The position numbers were made by a program, and so were the translations under genes. From contig CP103031.1 in assembly GCA_024752435.1 (NCBI GenBank), positions 62,001 through 126,000 on the forward strand: a DNA stretch of 64,000 bases. The letters are read 5' to 3'. The DNA comes from Allantophomopsis cytisporea (lineage: Eukaryota; Ascomycota; Leotiomycetes; Phacidiales; Phacidiaceae). Below, piece after piece: positions 19,580 to 31,097 of the stretch (positions are counted from its first letter, which is position 1; the number at the start of each line of letters is the position of its first letter). The notes under the pieces are model-generated. The model had not been told where the DNA came from. It was given only the letters and a program-made list of their open reading frames with translations, and searched no databases.

Positions 19580-22500
19580 TTAATTTAAGGGCGAAGAACC
19601 TGGGCTGAAATGGAGAAAGTAGACCCTACCTGAACCACCGCCGATTGCAATTCGATATTTCTTAACTGCATATTGAGTTGGGCGATATTCTGGGGGAAGC
19701 CATAGAACATTTTTACTATTCCAAGTGATCCACTTGTTGCTGTCTATACTATATCCTACCCAAGTAGGATCTCGACTAGGCTTTAGAGGAGTTTGGTTTA
19801 AACTAAGGACTCCAAGGTCTGTAATAAGATTCTGGCCGTCGGGACTGAAGGCTACGGACCTGACCCCGTCGGTGTGGCCCTCGAGCGTCTGTAGGGCAGC
19901 GCCCGTTGTAGCGTCCCAGAGCCGGACTGTGCGATCGCGCGAGGCAGATGCCAGCTGCTGGCCGTCGGGACTGAAGGCTACGGACCTGACCCCGTCGGTG
20001 TGGCCCTCGAGCGTCTGTAGGGCAGCGCCCGTTGTAGCGTCCCAGAGCCGGACTGTGCGATCGCGCGAGGCAGATGCCAGCTGCTGGCCGTCGGGACTGA
20101 AGGCTACGGACCAGACCCAGTCGGTGTGGCCCTCGAGCGTCTGCAGGGCAGCGCCCGTTGTAGCGTCCCAGAGCCGGACTGTACGATCGTACGAGGCCGA
20201 TGCCAGCTGCTGGCCGTCGGGACTGAAGGCTACGGACCTGACCCAGTCGGTGTGGCCCTCCAGCGTCTGCAGACATAGACTCCAATCACTTTGAATTTGG
20301 GGCATTATCTGAATCCAATTGGGTATCTCATTGCTAAAGTGTCTTCTAACAGCACTGTTTAGCGGAGCAAATAGTAATCCTGCGCTATAAACCTGAAGCG
20401 GTGCCTCTTCCACTGCTGGACGACATTGAAGAAATATTCGAAGAGCATCATGCACGAAGCTGTCAAGGCTAGGAGTGATTTCTGGCTGTGACTTTGTCTG
20501 TCTCGCTCTTATCGTCATCTCTAAGCCTTGAAGCATCGAAATTCCTCTATTGAATTCGTTAAATAGACTTAAAGCTTCAAACCAATTGAGAAGGTGTTTG
20601 AGGAGAAATTGGTGAACTGGCCCTTCATCCAGAAGGAGTTCATTCTGAGGTAGACTAATGGTTGAATTGCTATCGAGGTAGTTGGTAAGATGGTTAACCC
20701 AGAAGCAGCAGATGTACCTGATGGCTTTAATGCGATTGTCGATTGTAGCTGCTTGTAAGCCAGGATGCTTAAGCTTACATATATCTCGTTCGAGAATCCC
20801 GGACATGGCAAGTAGTGAACGATTGACAACTAGGCGATGCTCTTTATGAAGCCCAGCCGAAAAGACCTGTAAACCCTCTCCAGCACTGAAATAGTCCTTT
20901 GCTGACTGGTGGACAAAGTAAATGATATCATCCCGAACGATAAGGAAAGACTCGCAGGTATCAATAAGAATTTTTAGGCGTTTTATATCTTGAAATGGAT
21001 CCGTGGGAAGGCCAGCTATAGAGACGAGTTCTCTAAGATGGAGAGGACGGAAGACAATGGTGACAACAGAGAGAATTGATCGACAAAATTCTGCAGTTTT
21101 AGGTCTCGGGTAATGGTTGATTTGCTTCATCATAAGAGAGTAGAGCGGCGGCAGTCCTGAAGGGAATTCCTTAACAGCATCTAACATTTCCCAAGACGGG
21201 ACAGCAAGGAGTTGTTTACAGACCAAAGCCACCCAAAGAAAGGTGCCTTCAGATTTCTCCCGCAAGTAATCGCGAACTTTCCCTTGCAAATTAGTGTCGT
21301 CCTTATAGTTGTTTAGTGCAGCCAGCTCCGATACCTTGAAGTCGATGTAGAGATTCACTGCGGTTGAGACATATTTCGCATTCAGTTCTAGACTTAATTT
21401 CATGTCCTGAGTTTCAGGCAAGCGTGCCTCAATGTTGTTTTTGTTGCGACTTGATATGAGCCATTTAACACGAAGGGTAGAATTGAAAGTTGAAGTAATG
21501 AGTTCTAAGAGTTCAGGCAATCCAGATTGGCATTCGTCAAGAGCATCGATGAGTAGATGGGTATTAGCGAACCCGGGGTCGTGCATCATACTCTTAAAGA
21601 TATTATATAGAGCTGACCATGTGTTGGTATCGGCAAAAAGCTGCTTCCCAGCAGTTTTGTAGCGATCTTGAATGTGTCGAACTAAAGGCGGCTGTTGCAG
21701 GACTAGGAGATAGATTAAGCCTCGAAGAACGGCAACTGCGTTATTGAGGTTTTGATCTGTGCCTACGCAAAAGAAATAGGACAAGGTCTGATTTCCTAGG
21801 GTAGTTGAAAGTCTTTGTTCGAGTTCATTGATAAGGGCCATCATAATCATAGTTTTGCCTTTTCCAGGGTCGCCTTTGATCCAGAGAAGTCTCTTGTCGC
21901 TATGATCGCGCCATTGTGTGTATTTCGGATTCTTAAGAATCCAGCTTGACGATTCTTCAAGCAGTTTGTCCTTACGGAGCTGGATCGTCTTCATGTCATC
22001 ACGGGGATCAGTTAATCGTAAATCTAGTAGGCATTGCCACGTTGCCTCATCGAGCTTGCCTAGCTAGAAACTATCAATATCAATTCTTGAAAGCACTTAA
22101 ATTAAGGTGAGTCAGCACATACTGCGCGTCTTGAGGCCGTCAAATATTCATTAAGACAATCCAATGCTTGGGTGAAAGCGGGGAAGGTCTCATTTTCAAA
22201 CTTGACAATGGCTGAATGGTCTGCATCTACAGGATGCTTGCTCTCCATATCCCTTGGCAAGTCTAGGGTAGCACTATGAGGATCGAGTGCCCGTGTATGC
22301 TCTCCAACACGTGCAAAAGACCCGTTAGGTTTCTGCATTTATTAGATAGAATTCTACAGCATGACGGAAATACTTGCCATTTTCAATCTTTGAGTGAGTT
22401 CTGTTTCATAAAAGCTCGCCACTCTACAGCCTTTAATGATATCGACAAAGTTGTCGAGCTCCTGGCGCCAAAAAGACTCATTACTAATCTGGCCAAGTCT

Positions 22501-23636
22501 CTTCTCTGATGTGTCCTTGTACTGTATCGCGGCGATCATATCCTCTACATCCATTCCACGATGAGGTACCGCGAAGAACAAGATTCCGCGGGTAGCACTT
22601 AATGTTAAGCTGCCGCTTAGTTGATCCTTGACTAGAAACTGTAAAGTTATCAGCTGAGTTAGTCCTATAGGCGAATCAAAACGTACACTTTTTAATATGT
22701 TGCCGCCAAAACTGTGAGCGACGAATATTATAGGTCGGTCTGGGTCCTGTATCAGTCAGCTAGAGAACGATGATAAGAAATCGGCTAGAGAACGATAATA
22801 AAATCTCAATCAGCTGAAGCTGTAACAAAGGCAACTAACCTTCTTTCGCGCTTGCTTTAGAGCATCACCGAAGCTACGGCTGTAATCCACCAGCTCTCCG
22901 AAGCCGGTTCCTCTAAGCTTCGCCTTGTATCCGTATATCATAGCTCTTGCGTTAGGGATGTTATGCGGAAGGAAGTGGCGTGGCCACATACGCCATGGAT
23001 CTGATTTGGAGGTCCATGAGCCGTACGTATGGCCACCAATTCCTGAAATGAAGACAATACTAATCCGTTAGCACATAGTAGCTTAAGATGGCAGGTGACT
23101 TACTCGGCGGTAGGTTTTGGTCCTGTGGGATACATCTGAGTAAGGCTGAGAAACTCGGCGTCAAAGTGGAGGAAATGATGATTACTCCCTGGCACTAGGC
23201 AGGACCTTGAAAGGCCCTCCTTTAAGGAAGAAAGGAATCCAGGTAGCAGCTTGAAATCAACGATTGCGACAAGGTTGTCGGTATCGGTACATGAGGGTAC
23301 GACAGTGATGTCGCTGATATAATCACTCGCATCGTTTGAAAGCTCTGCTATTGTAGTCTTGACCCAGGACTTGACTCCGGATGCATCACCATTACCCGGT
23401 AGAACGCCGCTGACACGGACTACAAACGGCTTCTTTGGTGCTGCTGTTGCAGGTGGTTTTGTCGCAAATGGTTCCGTCGTTGATGCTGCCGCCATGGACG
23501 ATTCTATTGGGGGCCTTGCTGTAGTGGGTTCTATTAACACATGATGAGGCAGTAGTTTGTTCTGTCCATGATTTCCAATGATGTAGGCAATCAAGATGCC
23601 ACAGAATATTGTTAATAGCAATACTAAAGTATCCAT
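19580..23636 (-). CDS. NLR: membrane anchor, alpha/beta-hydrolase (SesB-like), NACHT, WD40
   Basis: Six exons (coding order): 23636-23104, 23059-22840, 22746-22687, 22638-22378, 22332-22123 and 22063-19580, giving 1255 residues with all phases consistent. Intron 4 uses a GC donor (GCAAGT). Residues 1-22 are a hydrophobic anchor, followed by a Pro/Thr-rich linker and the small domain often placed before such hydrolases. The hydrolase follows, with FISGIGGHTYGSW (~181-193), nucleophile elbow AHSFGG (Ser ~263), LFFAVPHRGMD and DADHSAIVKF. NACHT has Walker A GDPGKGKT (~492-499) and Walker B LLIDALDE (~598-605). Three complete WD40 repeats and part of a fourth (from ~1028) end the protein. In this family the lipase-like domain is the effector, so this NLR carries its own rather than borrowing one. 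The anchor suggests action at a membrane. I see no break, so it is probably intact. Confidence 0.85.
19832..20266 (-). repeat. 126 bp WD40-coding repeats, 3 full and 1 partial
   Basis: Nearly identical 126 bp units, clearly GC-richer than the rest of the gene. They differ mainly at the residues after GHTD and before SVAFS, and at the YD/RD position. The fourth unit breaks off after SPDGQ. This is a short version of the array in the other NLR. Confidence 0.9.
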
Positions 23637-24834
23637 GATACGGAGAACATCAGCTGAGAGATGAGCACAGCCTTGTCAGATTCCTCGTAGCTATAAGAGT
23701 TTTGGGATGTCGATGATTGATTTCTGGTGCCTCTTTCAATCTCCAGTACCCGTGTTCAAATTCGGGAAGAGTGCAGGTGATGGTTCTTGTTAGATGGCGA
23801 GGAGGATGAAGATGATAGAAATGGCAGAGTTGAGAACAGCCATGGTATATTTAGAGTCCCGGAAGGCTGTGATATGCTACCAATATTAGAATTTCGCAAG
23901 GAGTCCGATGTAAGCGCCAACAGCTTCCATGGTTCTCGCATTGTGCAGCCTTGCTCGTTGGTCAGCTATATATAACTAGGCTTCAGGTGAGTAAGGCTCA
24001 GTCCTATGGTATCTCTGTCGCGATAACCTCAACCTTTCGTCATTAGTTCTGCTCTCATCAAGCGTCGATAATTCATTCAAGTAAGTCGTCGATCCGACAG
24101 TGACACAAATACTGCGCCAACAACTAAGGTTCCACCCTTTACTGACGACGATAGGGCTGCATGTCCTGCACGAGCCAGCCGAAACAGCATTAACGGAGAT
24201 CATCGAGTAAGCACAAGTAACCACTCGACGATTCAATCTTGACTCAATCTGTTGAATCGTGGCGAAATAGTTCCTTTCGATCCCTACAGAAGTCAAAGTA
24301 GTGATGAAACCCCAATGCGGCAAGCTTATGGCAGATGAGCTCGGAGCTGGTAGCAGAGTGGAATGGGAGCTAAGGAGTCGAGTCAGTACTGGACTTAAAG
24401 GCACTGAAGAGGACAGGCCCGGCGCTGGTGTAGAGTCACGTTTCCAAAAACGAAGTTGGCGGATCAAAAATTGTTCTCTGAATTAATGATGTTCTTAATG
24501 CTTTCCTCCTTCATCTCTGAATACCAACCGTGACTGCTATTGCTATTGTAACCAGATCTTCTGTAATCTTCTGTTGCCTTGGTTCTGAGGCCGACAGCTA
24601 CCCCAACTCTCTCAGTTCTTGACACCAGTCAAGAACGACAAAAGAAAAGAAGTTATAATTAATATCAAGTGAATACACGCCGTAAAACGATTCTCCCAAC
24701 TCCTCTCGCCTAATACTAGTTAGATATCGTTGATGAAGGAAGGAAAAGAATAAATATATGTATCCTGCTACATATATGATTATTCAACTTCTCCTTGACG
24801 AATACTTGCCGTACTCAAGTAGTGTTTATATCTG
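23637..24834. other. Upstream region of second NLR, no gene recognised
   Basis: A minus-strand open stretch at 23976-24467 has no recognisable domain and Ser-rich, chance-like composition. The promoter of the NLR starting at 23636 must lie here. Confidence 0.35.
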
Positions 24835-24837
24835 TTT

Positions 24838-26968
24838 CTTCCTCCGATTCATCCTTGACTGGATCGGAAGCTTGTGAATTCGTCTCTATATTGTTATGAG
24901 GATCGTAATCATCAAGTCTACCTATACATCTAGCTTCTCCCTTGTAATCCGGATCACTACCTTTCAGCTCTAACTTCTTCTTCAGCTCCTTTACTTCGTG
25001 AGAAAGTCGAAAGTTCTAATGGCAGAGTACCGTCACCTTCTATTCAGTATCTTAAGCTCGTTTGATGAAAGGTTCAACCTTCTTCTAGAACTGTAAGGTT
25101 ATATCTTGTCGAAACAACAAAGTCTTCTGAAGTTCTGACTAAACTTGAACCTTTTCCTTGATTACTTCTTCCGTGGCCTTTATGAGTCTCTTTACTCCGA
25201 ACTGTTCTGCCTTAAGATCTCCGATATAAAGTTTGCCGGTACTATAAGTAGATGTATAAAATATAGCTGAAGCCTAAGTAATCTCCGACATAACCAAGTA
25301 CATTGCCTTAGGTAGTCTCGAAGAAAATCTTCTTTGAGCATTATACTTTTAGATGAACTATCCCCGAATTCTTCTGTATAAAGCTCCCTAGATACTTATT
25401 GACTCCGGATAGTCGAGGTATTGTTGATATGCCGGTATAAGTCTTTTACAAACTCGTTTGATATCTTTATTAGTAATATAACGAATGCCTTTCTTGTTTG
25501 TAGATCTTATATAAGGCTAGAACTTACGGTACAACTTCCTACAATAATAGTAAGTATATAGCGCAGCGAAATGTCTTTTGACAGCGGCAGTCTTTCTATA
25601 TGTCTTCCCTAGTATAGGCGGATCTGCTTTAGTCATCTTAGCAATCTAAAGAATCTAGTCTATTGGTAACTAGTCTTCTATCTTCACTAAGTCTCTCGGT
25701 ATCTGCAGAAACATTTCCTTTCTCTCAGCAGCTAATAGCGGAGCTATATGCTTTTTTAGAACCTTGTCCTTTAAACCTTCCTTAGCCGCTTTAGCTTGCT
25801 CGGCTACTTTCTCTTGTACCGGTCTTCGACGCTCCGTTCTCTCGGTAACAACCGGTTCCTAGATGTCATCAAATCGGCTTTTGGCAGCTTTCTTTTACTT
25901 CTTTGGTTAATCTTCATCCTAAGAATATTCCTCTGTATCCTCTAAGGGTTGCTCGGTCAGGTCTTCAAAGGTAAAGCTAGCTAGAGGTACATTAGGTCCC
26001 TCTAAGTCGCTTCCTAATGTATAGTTCCGAAATAGTTCGTCTATAACTTTAAATGCCTTTGACTTCTTTGTAGGTGTTTTTGTATTGTGCATAGATAACT
26101 CTGAATATCCAGAAGAACGTTGGTTACGCTTCTTCGGTATTTTCTTTGTAATCGGATGATCTCTTGAACCGGGTAAAGCGTAGTTAGAGTCTTCATCTTC
26201 AGATGGTTCGTCTTTGGCAAGTACCTAGCAAGCCCAATATCTCTCTCCTACAACCTATATACTGTGATTGTTTTGACAAGGTAAGTTAACGAAGTCTTGC
26301 TTACTCGAATACCCACCGTTATTATCCTCAATATCTTTATCTTCTGTATTCGTCCCGGCCTCTTATTCCTCTAAATCCTGACCCTACTCATCTAGCTCTG
26401 TTATATTGTTTACAAAACCCTCGTGTACTAATTTCTTATGAAGGATGTCGACAAGTACCTTCTTCTTAACCTCCAATATCTCCTTAAGAATCTCATTTCT
26501 CCCGTTGACGTTGAGGTAAAAGTTCTCTATGAATTGTAAGACCTTTATCTTACCGTTGGTAGATCGCAGGTAATGACCGATGACAAGAGCTAACATCGAG
26601 CGGAGTTTGTAAATCCCGGTGAGACTTCGTACTATCCTGATATCTACCATCTTTTCTTCCCACAGATGGTTGTATAACATAATTGCAAAACTATTTGATT
26701 TGGTGAGTTTGGCGCTTTGTTCAAACTCTCGATCTTCCTAATCCTCTTGACTTCCTGGTTCTAGATATTGTTCCTATCTCTTATCTTCTTTAGAGTACAT
26801 AACAATAAGTTGAATACCCGCCGTTAAACTATCTTGGCTCTTATATTTGCAATCTTCGAAGTCTAGATGCGGTAACAAAGAAGCTGGTGGGTGTTCGCGT
26901 TCTACTTCCTTAGAAGCTTCAGATAGCTCGGGCTGATCTAGATTCTCCGGAGTGTTAATCTGATCCAT
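24838..26968 (-). pseudogene. Ghost ORF of a probable transposon, riddled with TAG/TAA stops
   Basis: A single minus-strand frame can be followed from an ATG at 26968 to about 24838 (over 700 codons). It is broken by at least 17 stops, all TAG or TAA in my reading and none TGA. Between stops the amino-acid text is sensible: charged N-terminus, a helical block around MLYNHLWEEKMVDIR, Lys/Glu-rich segments such as VAEQAKAAKEGLKDK, and a coiled C-terminus LSHEVKELKKKLELK. Stops from CAG, CAA or TGG by C-to-T change on either strand are the signature of RIP-like mutation. A gag-like protein is possible, but no zinc knuckle, protease or polymerase motif is seen. The family is unrecognised. Confidence 0.6.
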
Positions 26969-28430
26969 CGCAACGTCGATGAATCTGGTTTGATTTTAAC
27001 TTCTTCAGATGTCATCGTAACTATATAAAGATGTGTATACTTGGTGACGATAGATGGTTCGAGTCGAGTATAATCAGGTAACTTGATAATGAAATCTCGT
27101 GATCGCGATCTCGGAAGATAAAACGTAGTATCCCGGTGTTGCTAACTAAAATAATGATATATCGTAGGAAGTATCTGAGGTTCGTAAAGGTGATCTCAGG
27201 TAAAGGTGTTGATCTTGTCGTATTGAAGGTAAGTAAATAATGTTGTAATTGAAGGAAGTTGTAAAGTAGAAGAGTTGCGTATATAAGGCAGCGTACTTGC
27301 AACCAGAGCTCACCAATAAGTTTTATTTCAAATTACTCTTGAAGACTCTCCCACGGTAATCGTCTGCTTTAACTACCCTAGAAGCAACTAGTACAAGCAC
27401 CTCCGAACGGAAGTTCGCCCTTTATTGCTTCTTTTAGAACATCGGAGGTTGGGATAGAGACGCAACTGTTGAAGGGGCCGGAACTTTGATCGCAAGACTT
27501 ACAGGTATACTCTTAGATGTAACTGTAAGTCTAGATGACGACAACTTAATCGTACGAAACATACTTAGACAAGTCTGTCTGTCTGTTGGGCTTCCAAACC
27601 AATTTATTTCGAACGGGGAGATTCTTACGAATCTACTTGGCCTAGGAAGTAGTGACCGAAGGCTAGTAGGTAGCAACCTTGACGGTCTAGGGAAAAATTA
27701 GTCGCGAACGAAAATTGAAGAAAGGGTCGTACGAACCTCAGTATAGTAACCCGATAGACTACCTCTACTTCCTCTGCTACCTCTGCTACTACTACTACTA
27801 CGACTACTACAACTACTACGGCTAGTAGTATAACTACTAGGTTGCTAATCAACTTGTATACTCATCTTGATGTTCGATCGAAGAATTGAAAAGAAGAAAG
27901 TTTGTTCGTGATAAAAGATGAAGAAGGAAGAAGGAAGCTTGCGAACAAAGCTTAGTAATGTTTCGATAAAGAGAAGAGAGAGAGTTTAGAAGTAAAGAGA
28001 AGTCAATATATAGGCCTTTAACCGGGGGTCGAGTTATACGAAGGTATAACTGTACCTTAGCCTACTACAGAATAACTTGTACGAGTAACTACAGGCTTGA
28101 GTTACCAATTGAGTCGATCAGGGACCTTCATGAGAGTTATGAAGGTATCAATAGCTTCACTTCGAACGAGTCATATAACTATTATGTGACCAATCGCAGG
28201 TACGATTGGATTTAGGAAGGAGTAGATGTAAATTCTAGCCTCAGGCATATATCACGTGCTCGGAATTTATAGCTACGAACGGACTTGGTAGTAATTGTAT
28301 AAGTAGAGTAGTTGGCCCATAGTAGAAAATCAAGCCGTTTTACACCTGAAAATCACACAGTGAGCACATTTGGTTTATCTGACCTCTAAGTCCCGTGCGC
28401 CGTTACTGAGGTTGTAACAGGTTCGGTGGA
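26969..28430 (-). mobile_element. Possible 5' flank/LTR of the decayed element
   Basis: On the minus strand, upstream of the ghost ORF, there is a TATA-like CCTATATATTGAC (~28010), pyrimidine-rich leader-like sequence and a hairpin GTTATAC...GTATAAC (28033-28050). TGTTACAACC at 28420-28411 could be an LTR 5' end. No second LTR copy or target-site duplication was identified, so the boundaries are guesses. Confidence 0.25.
27761..27840. repeat. CTA/CTC trinucleotide microsatellite
   Basis: Imperfect (CTA)n/(CTC)n run. On the minus strand it gives a meaningless poly-Val/Glu frame. Confidence 0.85.
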
Positions 28431-29335
28431 GCAGTACCCGCTGCTATTAGCTTAGTATGAGACTCGGGCGGACCGATTAGCTTTGCCAGGAGCGCTTTTG
28501 TCTCTTGATTAAAAGCTTACGTTTTTTGTACGAATATATTAGACGTCACATAAAGGATGACATGACCAGTGCCAAAGCAAAACCGTACAATTCATTCTAT
28601 ACTATACAATGCATATATACAAATATTGTTACGTCAAGTACATTTCTTTTAATACTCCCTTGCTAGTATATAGGCATTATTCATCATAGTCTTTGCACAT
28701 ATTGCGGAAGCTTTGAACTAAGTTTAATATGTAATATACTTCCTCTGGTTTAGCAGAGTGCGACATCATCAACCTAGATTCAATAATCATACTTCTCAGA
28801 GCAGTCTCATTCGTGAGTAGAATTAGTGCTGGACCAAAAAATGGTGATGTTAAGGTTTTCATATGATTCTGACATCAACAAAGACGTCTGGGATGCAATA
28901 AATAAAGTGAATTATTCACGATGACACAACAAGGCATGTGATGTATGACTTTTTTACAGCTAAAGAGAATAGTCAGTTTGGACAGGTTTCTCCTCAACCA
29001 ATGTGTTGCCACATCAAAAACGAATTCAAGACCGGCTGCAACGGGCGGTATGCACCACTTAACGTGATATGAATATGGACATGGCCTTTATCAAGAACTT
29101 AATGCTTTAGAGGTGAGATCTAGATTGACACGCTAGAGCGCGGAAGAAGTATATATACGATGATTACCACTGGGCATAAAGCAAGCCTCTACTATCAAAC
29201 ACAATTTGCTTCTAGATAAAGTCGACAATATGGCAGAAGTTTCATCGTGGGTTATATAGCCTCACAGTATATTGACCTGCTGACCATGTTAGGCCTATCG
29301 AAACAACCCAGTACAAGCCTCATCCACATGAGACA
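28431..29335. other. Intergenic, promoter of the dehydrogenase
   Basis: No gene is seen. A TATATATA run at about 29150 lies roughly 180 bases ahead of the ATG at 29336 and may be the core promoter. Confidence 0.4.
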
Positions 29336-30559
29336 ATGAAAGCTGCCCAGTGGATGGGTTCGCGGAACATCCAGTTGGGAACGGTTCCAAAGCCAATGAT
29401 AACCGCATATAAGGACGCTATTGTACATATAACTCACTGCACTATATGTGGCTCTGATCTTCATATGTACAACCCTGATATGAAGAGTGCTATGGAGAAG
29501 GGCCTTATTTTAGGTCACGAGGCGATTGGAATTGTGGAAGAGGTAGGGCCAGGTGTAAAGACTTTACATCCTGGAGACAGAGTCATCATCCTTCCAGTCA
29601 TTGCCTGCGGGGACTGCTTCTACTGTGAGAGGAAAGAGTACTCTCTTTGCGACAGGACTAATCCTTCCAAGGAGATGGAACAACTTTATGGTCACCGACT
29701 TTCTGGTATATTCGGATACTCTAAGCTCACAGGAGGTTACCCCGGAGACCAAGCGGAATGGTGTAGGGTTCCAAATGCGGATCTTGTCTGTATAAAGGCA
29801 CCGCAAGACGTGCCTGCAAAGAGGCTTCTTGGACTGTGTGATGTCACTCCGACTGCATGGCACGGCAATGAGCTTGCTGAGGTCAGCAAAGGAGATGTCG
29901 TCGGAGTGTGGGGTTGCGGGGCTGTAGGCCTATCTATTCAACGGCTGGCCCTCTTTCGTGGTGCTAAGAAGGTGTATGCCATAGACAAGGACCCCAAAAG
30001 ACTCGCTCTCGCTAAGAAATATGGCTCGATTCCGGTGGACGTGTCCGCACACAAAGATGTTGCTGATTTTATTCTGGGGGTCGAACCGCATGGACTCGAT
30101 AGGGCTATCGAAGCTAGTGGCTTTCGAAGCACTAACTCAATTGCTCACACAGTAATGCGAGCGACTTCCGCCGAACGTGATAGTGGGGATACAGTCAGCG
30201 CAATTATCAAAGCTACTCGTAAGGGTGGTAACGTAGCCTTGATTGGAGATTTCTTCTTTACTACCAATATGTTTCCCATTGGAGCTCTGATGGAGAAAGC
30301 AATTACCCTTAGAGGAGGACAGCTATATGCTCAAAAGGTACTAATGACCTTCCCATCTGCGATTGCCGTGTTGATGGATTTCCAGTATTTCCCTTATTTG
30401 CTAGACATCACCACGAAAGAGCTCTACGACCCATCCTTCATGTTCACATATGAAGATGATTTTGAGAACATTGTGGCCGATTATGCCAAATTCAACAATC
30501 ATGAGATTCCAGGGGGCCTCAAAGTTTGTTTGGTAACTGCATTTGGTCAATCATATTGA
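29336..30559 (+). CDS. Zinc alcohol dehydrogenase, glutathione-independent formaldehyde-dehydrogenase-like
   Basis: Single exon, 407 residues, medium-chain dehydrogenase/reductase. The catalytic zinc region shows CGSDLH (Cys38, His43) and GHE (His61-Glu62). The structural zinc lobe has Cys91, 94, 97 and 105 (CGDCFYCERKEYSLC). The Rossmann fold shows VGVWGCGAVGLS (~191-202) followed by an acidic residue in YAIDKD, favouring NAD. Length and the extended middle match the FDH-like branch of the family rather than classical ADH. The likely reaction is NAD-dependent oxidation of an alcohol or aldehyde in the cytosol; the substrate is unknown. No metabolic partner gene is adjacent, and the gene sits alone between TE-rich and gene-poor DNA. 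All zinc ligands are present, so it is probably active. Confidence 0.9.
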   Translation: MKAAQWMGSRNIQLGTVPKPMITAYKDAIVHITHCTICGSDLHMYNPDMKSAMEKGLILGHEAIGIVEEVGPGVKTLHPGDRVIILPVIACGDCFYCERKEYSLCDRTNPSKEMEQLYGHRLSGIFGYSKLTGGYPGDQAEWCRVPNADLVCIKAPQDVPAKRLLGLCDVTPTAWHGNELAEVSKGDVVGVWGCGAVGLSIQRLALFRGAKKVYAIDKDPKRLALAKKYGSIPVDVSAHKDVADFILGVEPHGLDRAIEASGFRSTNSIAHTVMRATSAERDSGDTVSAIIKATRKGGNVALIGDFFFTTNMFPIGALMEKAITLRGGQLYAQKVLMTFPSAIAVLMDFQYFPYLLDITTKELYDPSFMFTYEDDFENIVADYAKFNNHEIPGGLKVCLVTAFGQSY

Positions 30560-30755
30560 GTTTATGTAGTTCAAGTGTACATTAAAGGAATTTGCCAAGT
30601 TTATTCACTTGATTCCCCGTGATATACGTTAAAAATCAATTGTGACCTATTGCACGGATGTTTATATGAGTTCACGGTGATATATTGAGTGTCTCTCAAT
30701 GTTTAGCTGCCTATCTCATGATACAAAAGAAACGGCATGAACCCGTGCACTCAAT

Positions 30756-31097
30756 TCAGGTATTTTGCGTCTTCTTCGGCATCCATTCTTCGGGATTCTG
30801 TGATCCTTTCCCATCACCAGTCCATCCTTTGACTCCTCGACTTCCGCCGCCGCTCGCAAGATGATCCTTGAAATCCCCATCTGGAAGTGTGGTTGCTTTG
30901 GCTGAGCGATTTACCTCGGAAGTCTAAGAAAGTATTGACATCGGCATTGTAACTAATCTCAAATGTGAGGAACTGACCTTCCCATCTACACCGTGAACTA
31001 GATTTTCTAGGCCTGGATCAGCCTTCCACTCGGCATCCGCTCGGGTGCTATCCACTCTTTGTGGGTCCTCCGTTCTTCGATACGCTCCGTCTGACAT
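30756..31097 (-). CDS. Small hydrophilic protein, two exons, unknown
   Basis: Exons 31097-30978 and 30923-30756 encode 95 residues with a phase-0 intron (GTCAGT...TTAG). The protein is very hydrophilic, starts MSDGAYRRTEDPQRVD and has a Gly-rich middle (HLASGGGSRGVKGWTGDG) and a basic end (PEEWMPKK). It has no signal peptide and no membrane segment. I do not recognise a family. Composition resembles small stress or conidial proteins, but that is only an impression. Both exons being in phase with clean splice sites supports a real gene. It is convergent with the dehydrogenase, about 196 bases apart. Confidence 0.6.

Noticed and set aside
19725..20294. Open frames antisense to and out of phase with the WD40 repeats
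   Set aside because: They repeat every 126 bp because the underlying WD40 DNA does; no independent coding signal.
23976..24467. 163-residue minus frame upstream of the second NLR
   Set aside because: No domain, no conserved wording, chance-like Ser/Thr composition.
27625..27852. Minus-strand 75-residue poly-Val frame
   Set aside because: It is the translation of a CTA/CTC microsatellite.
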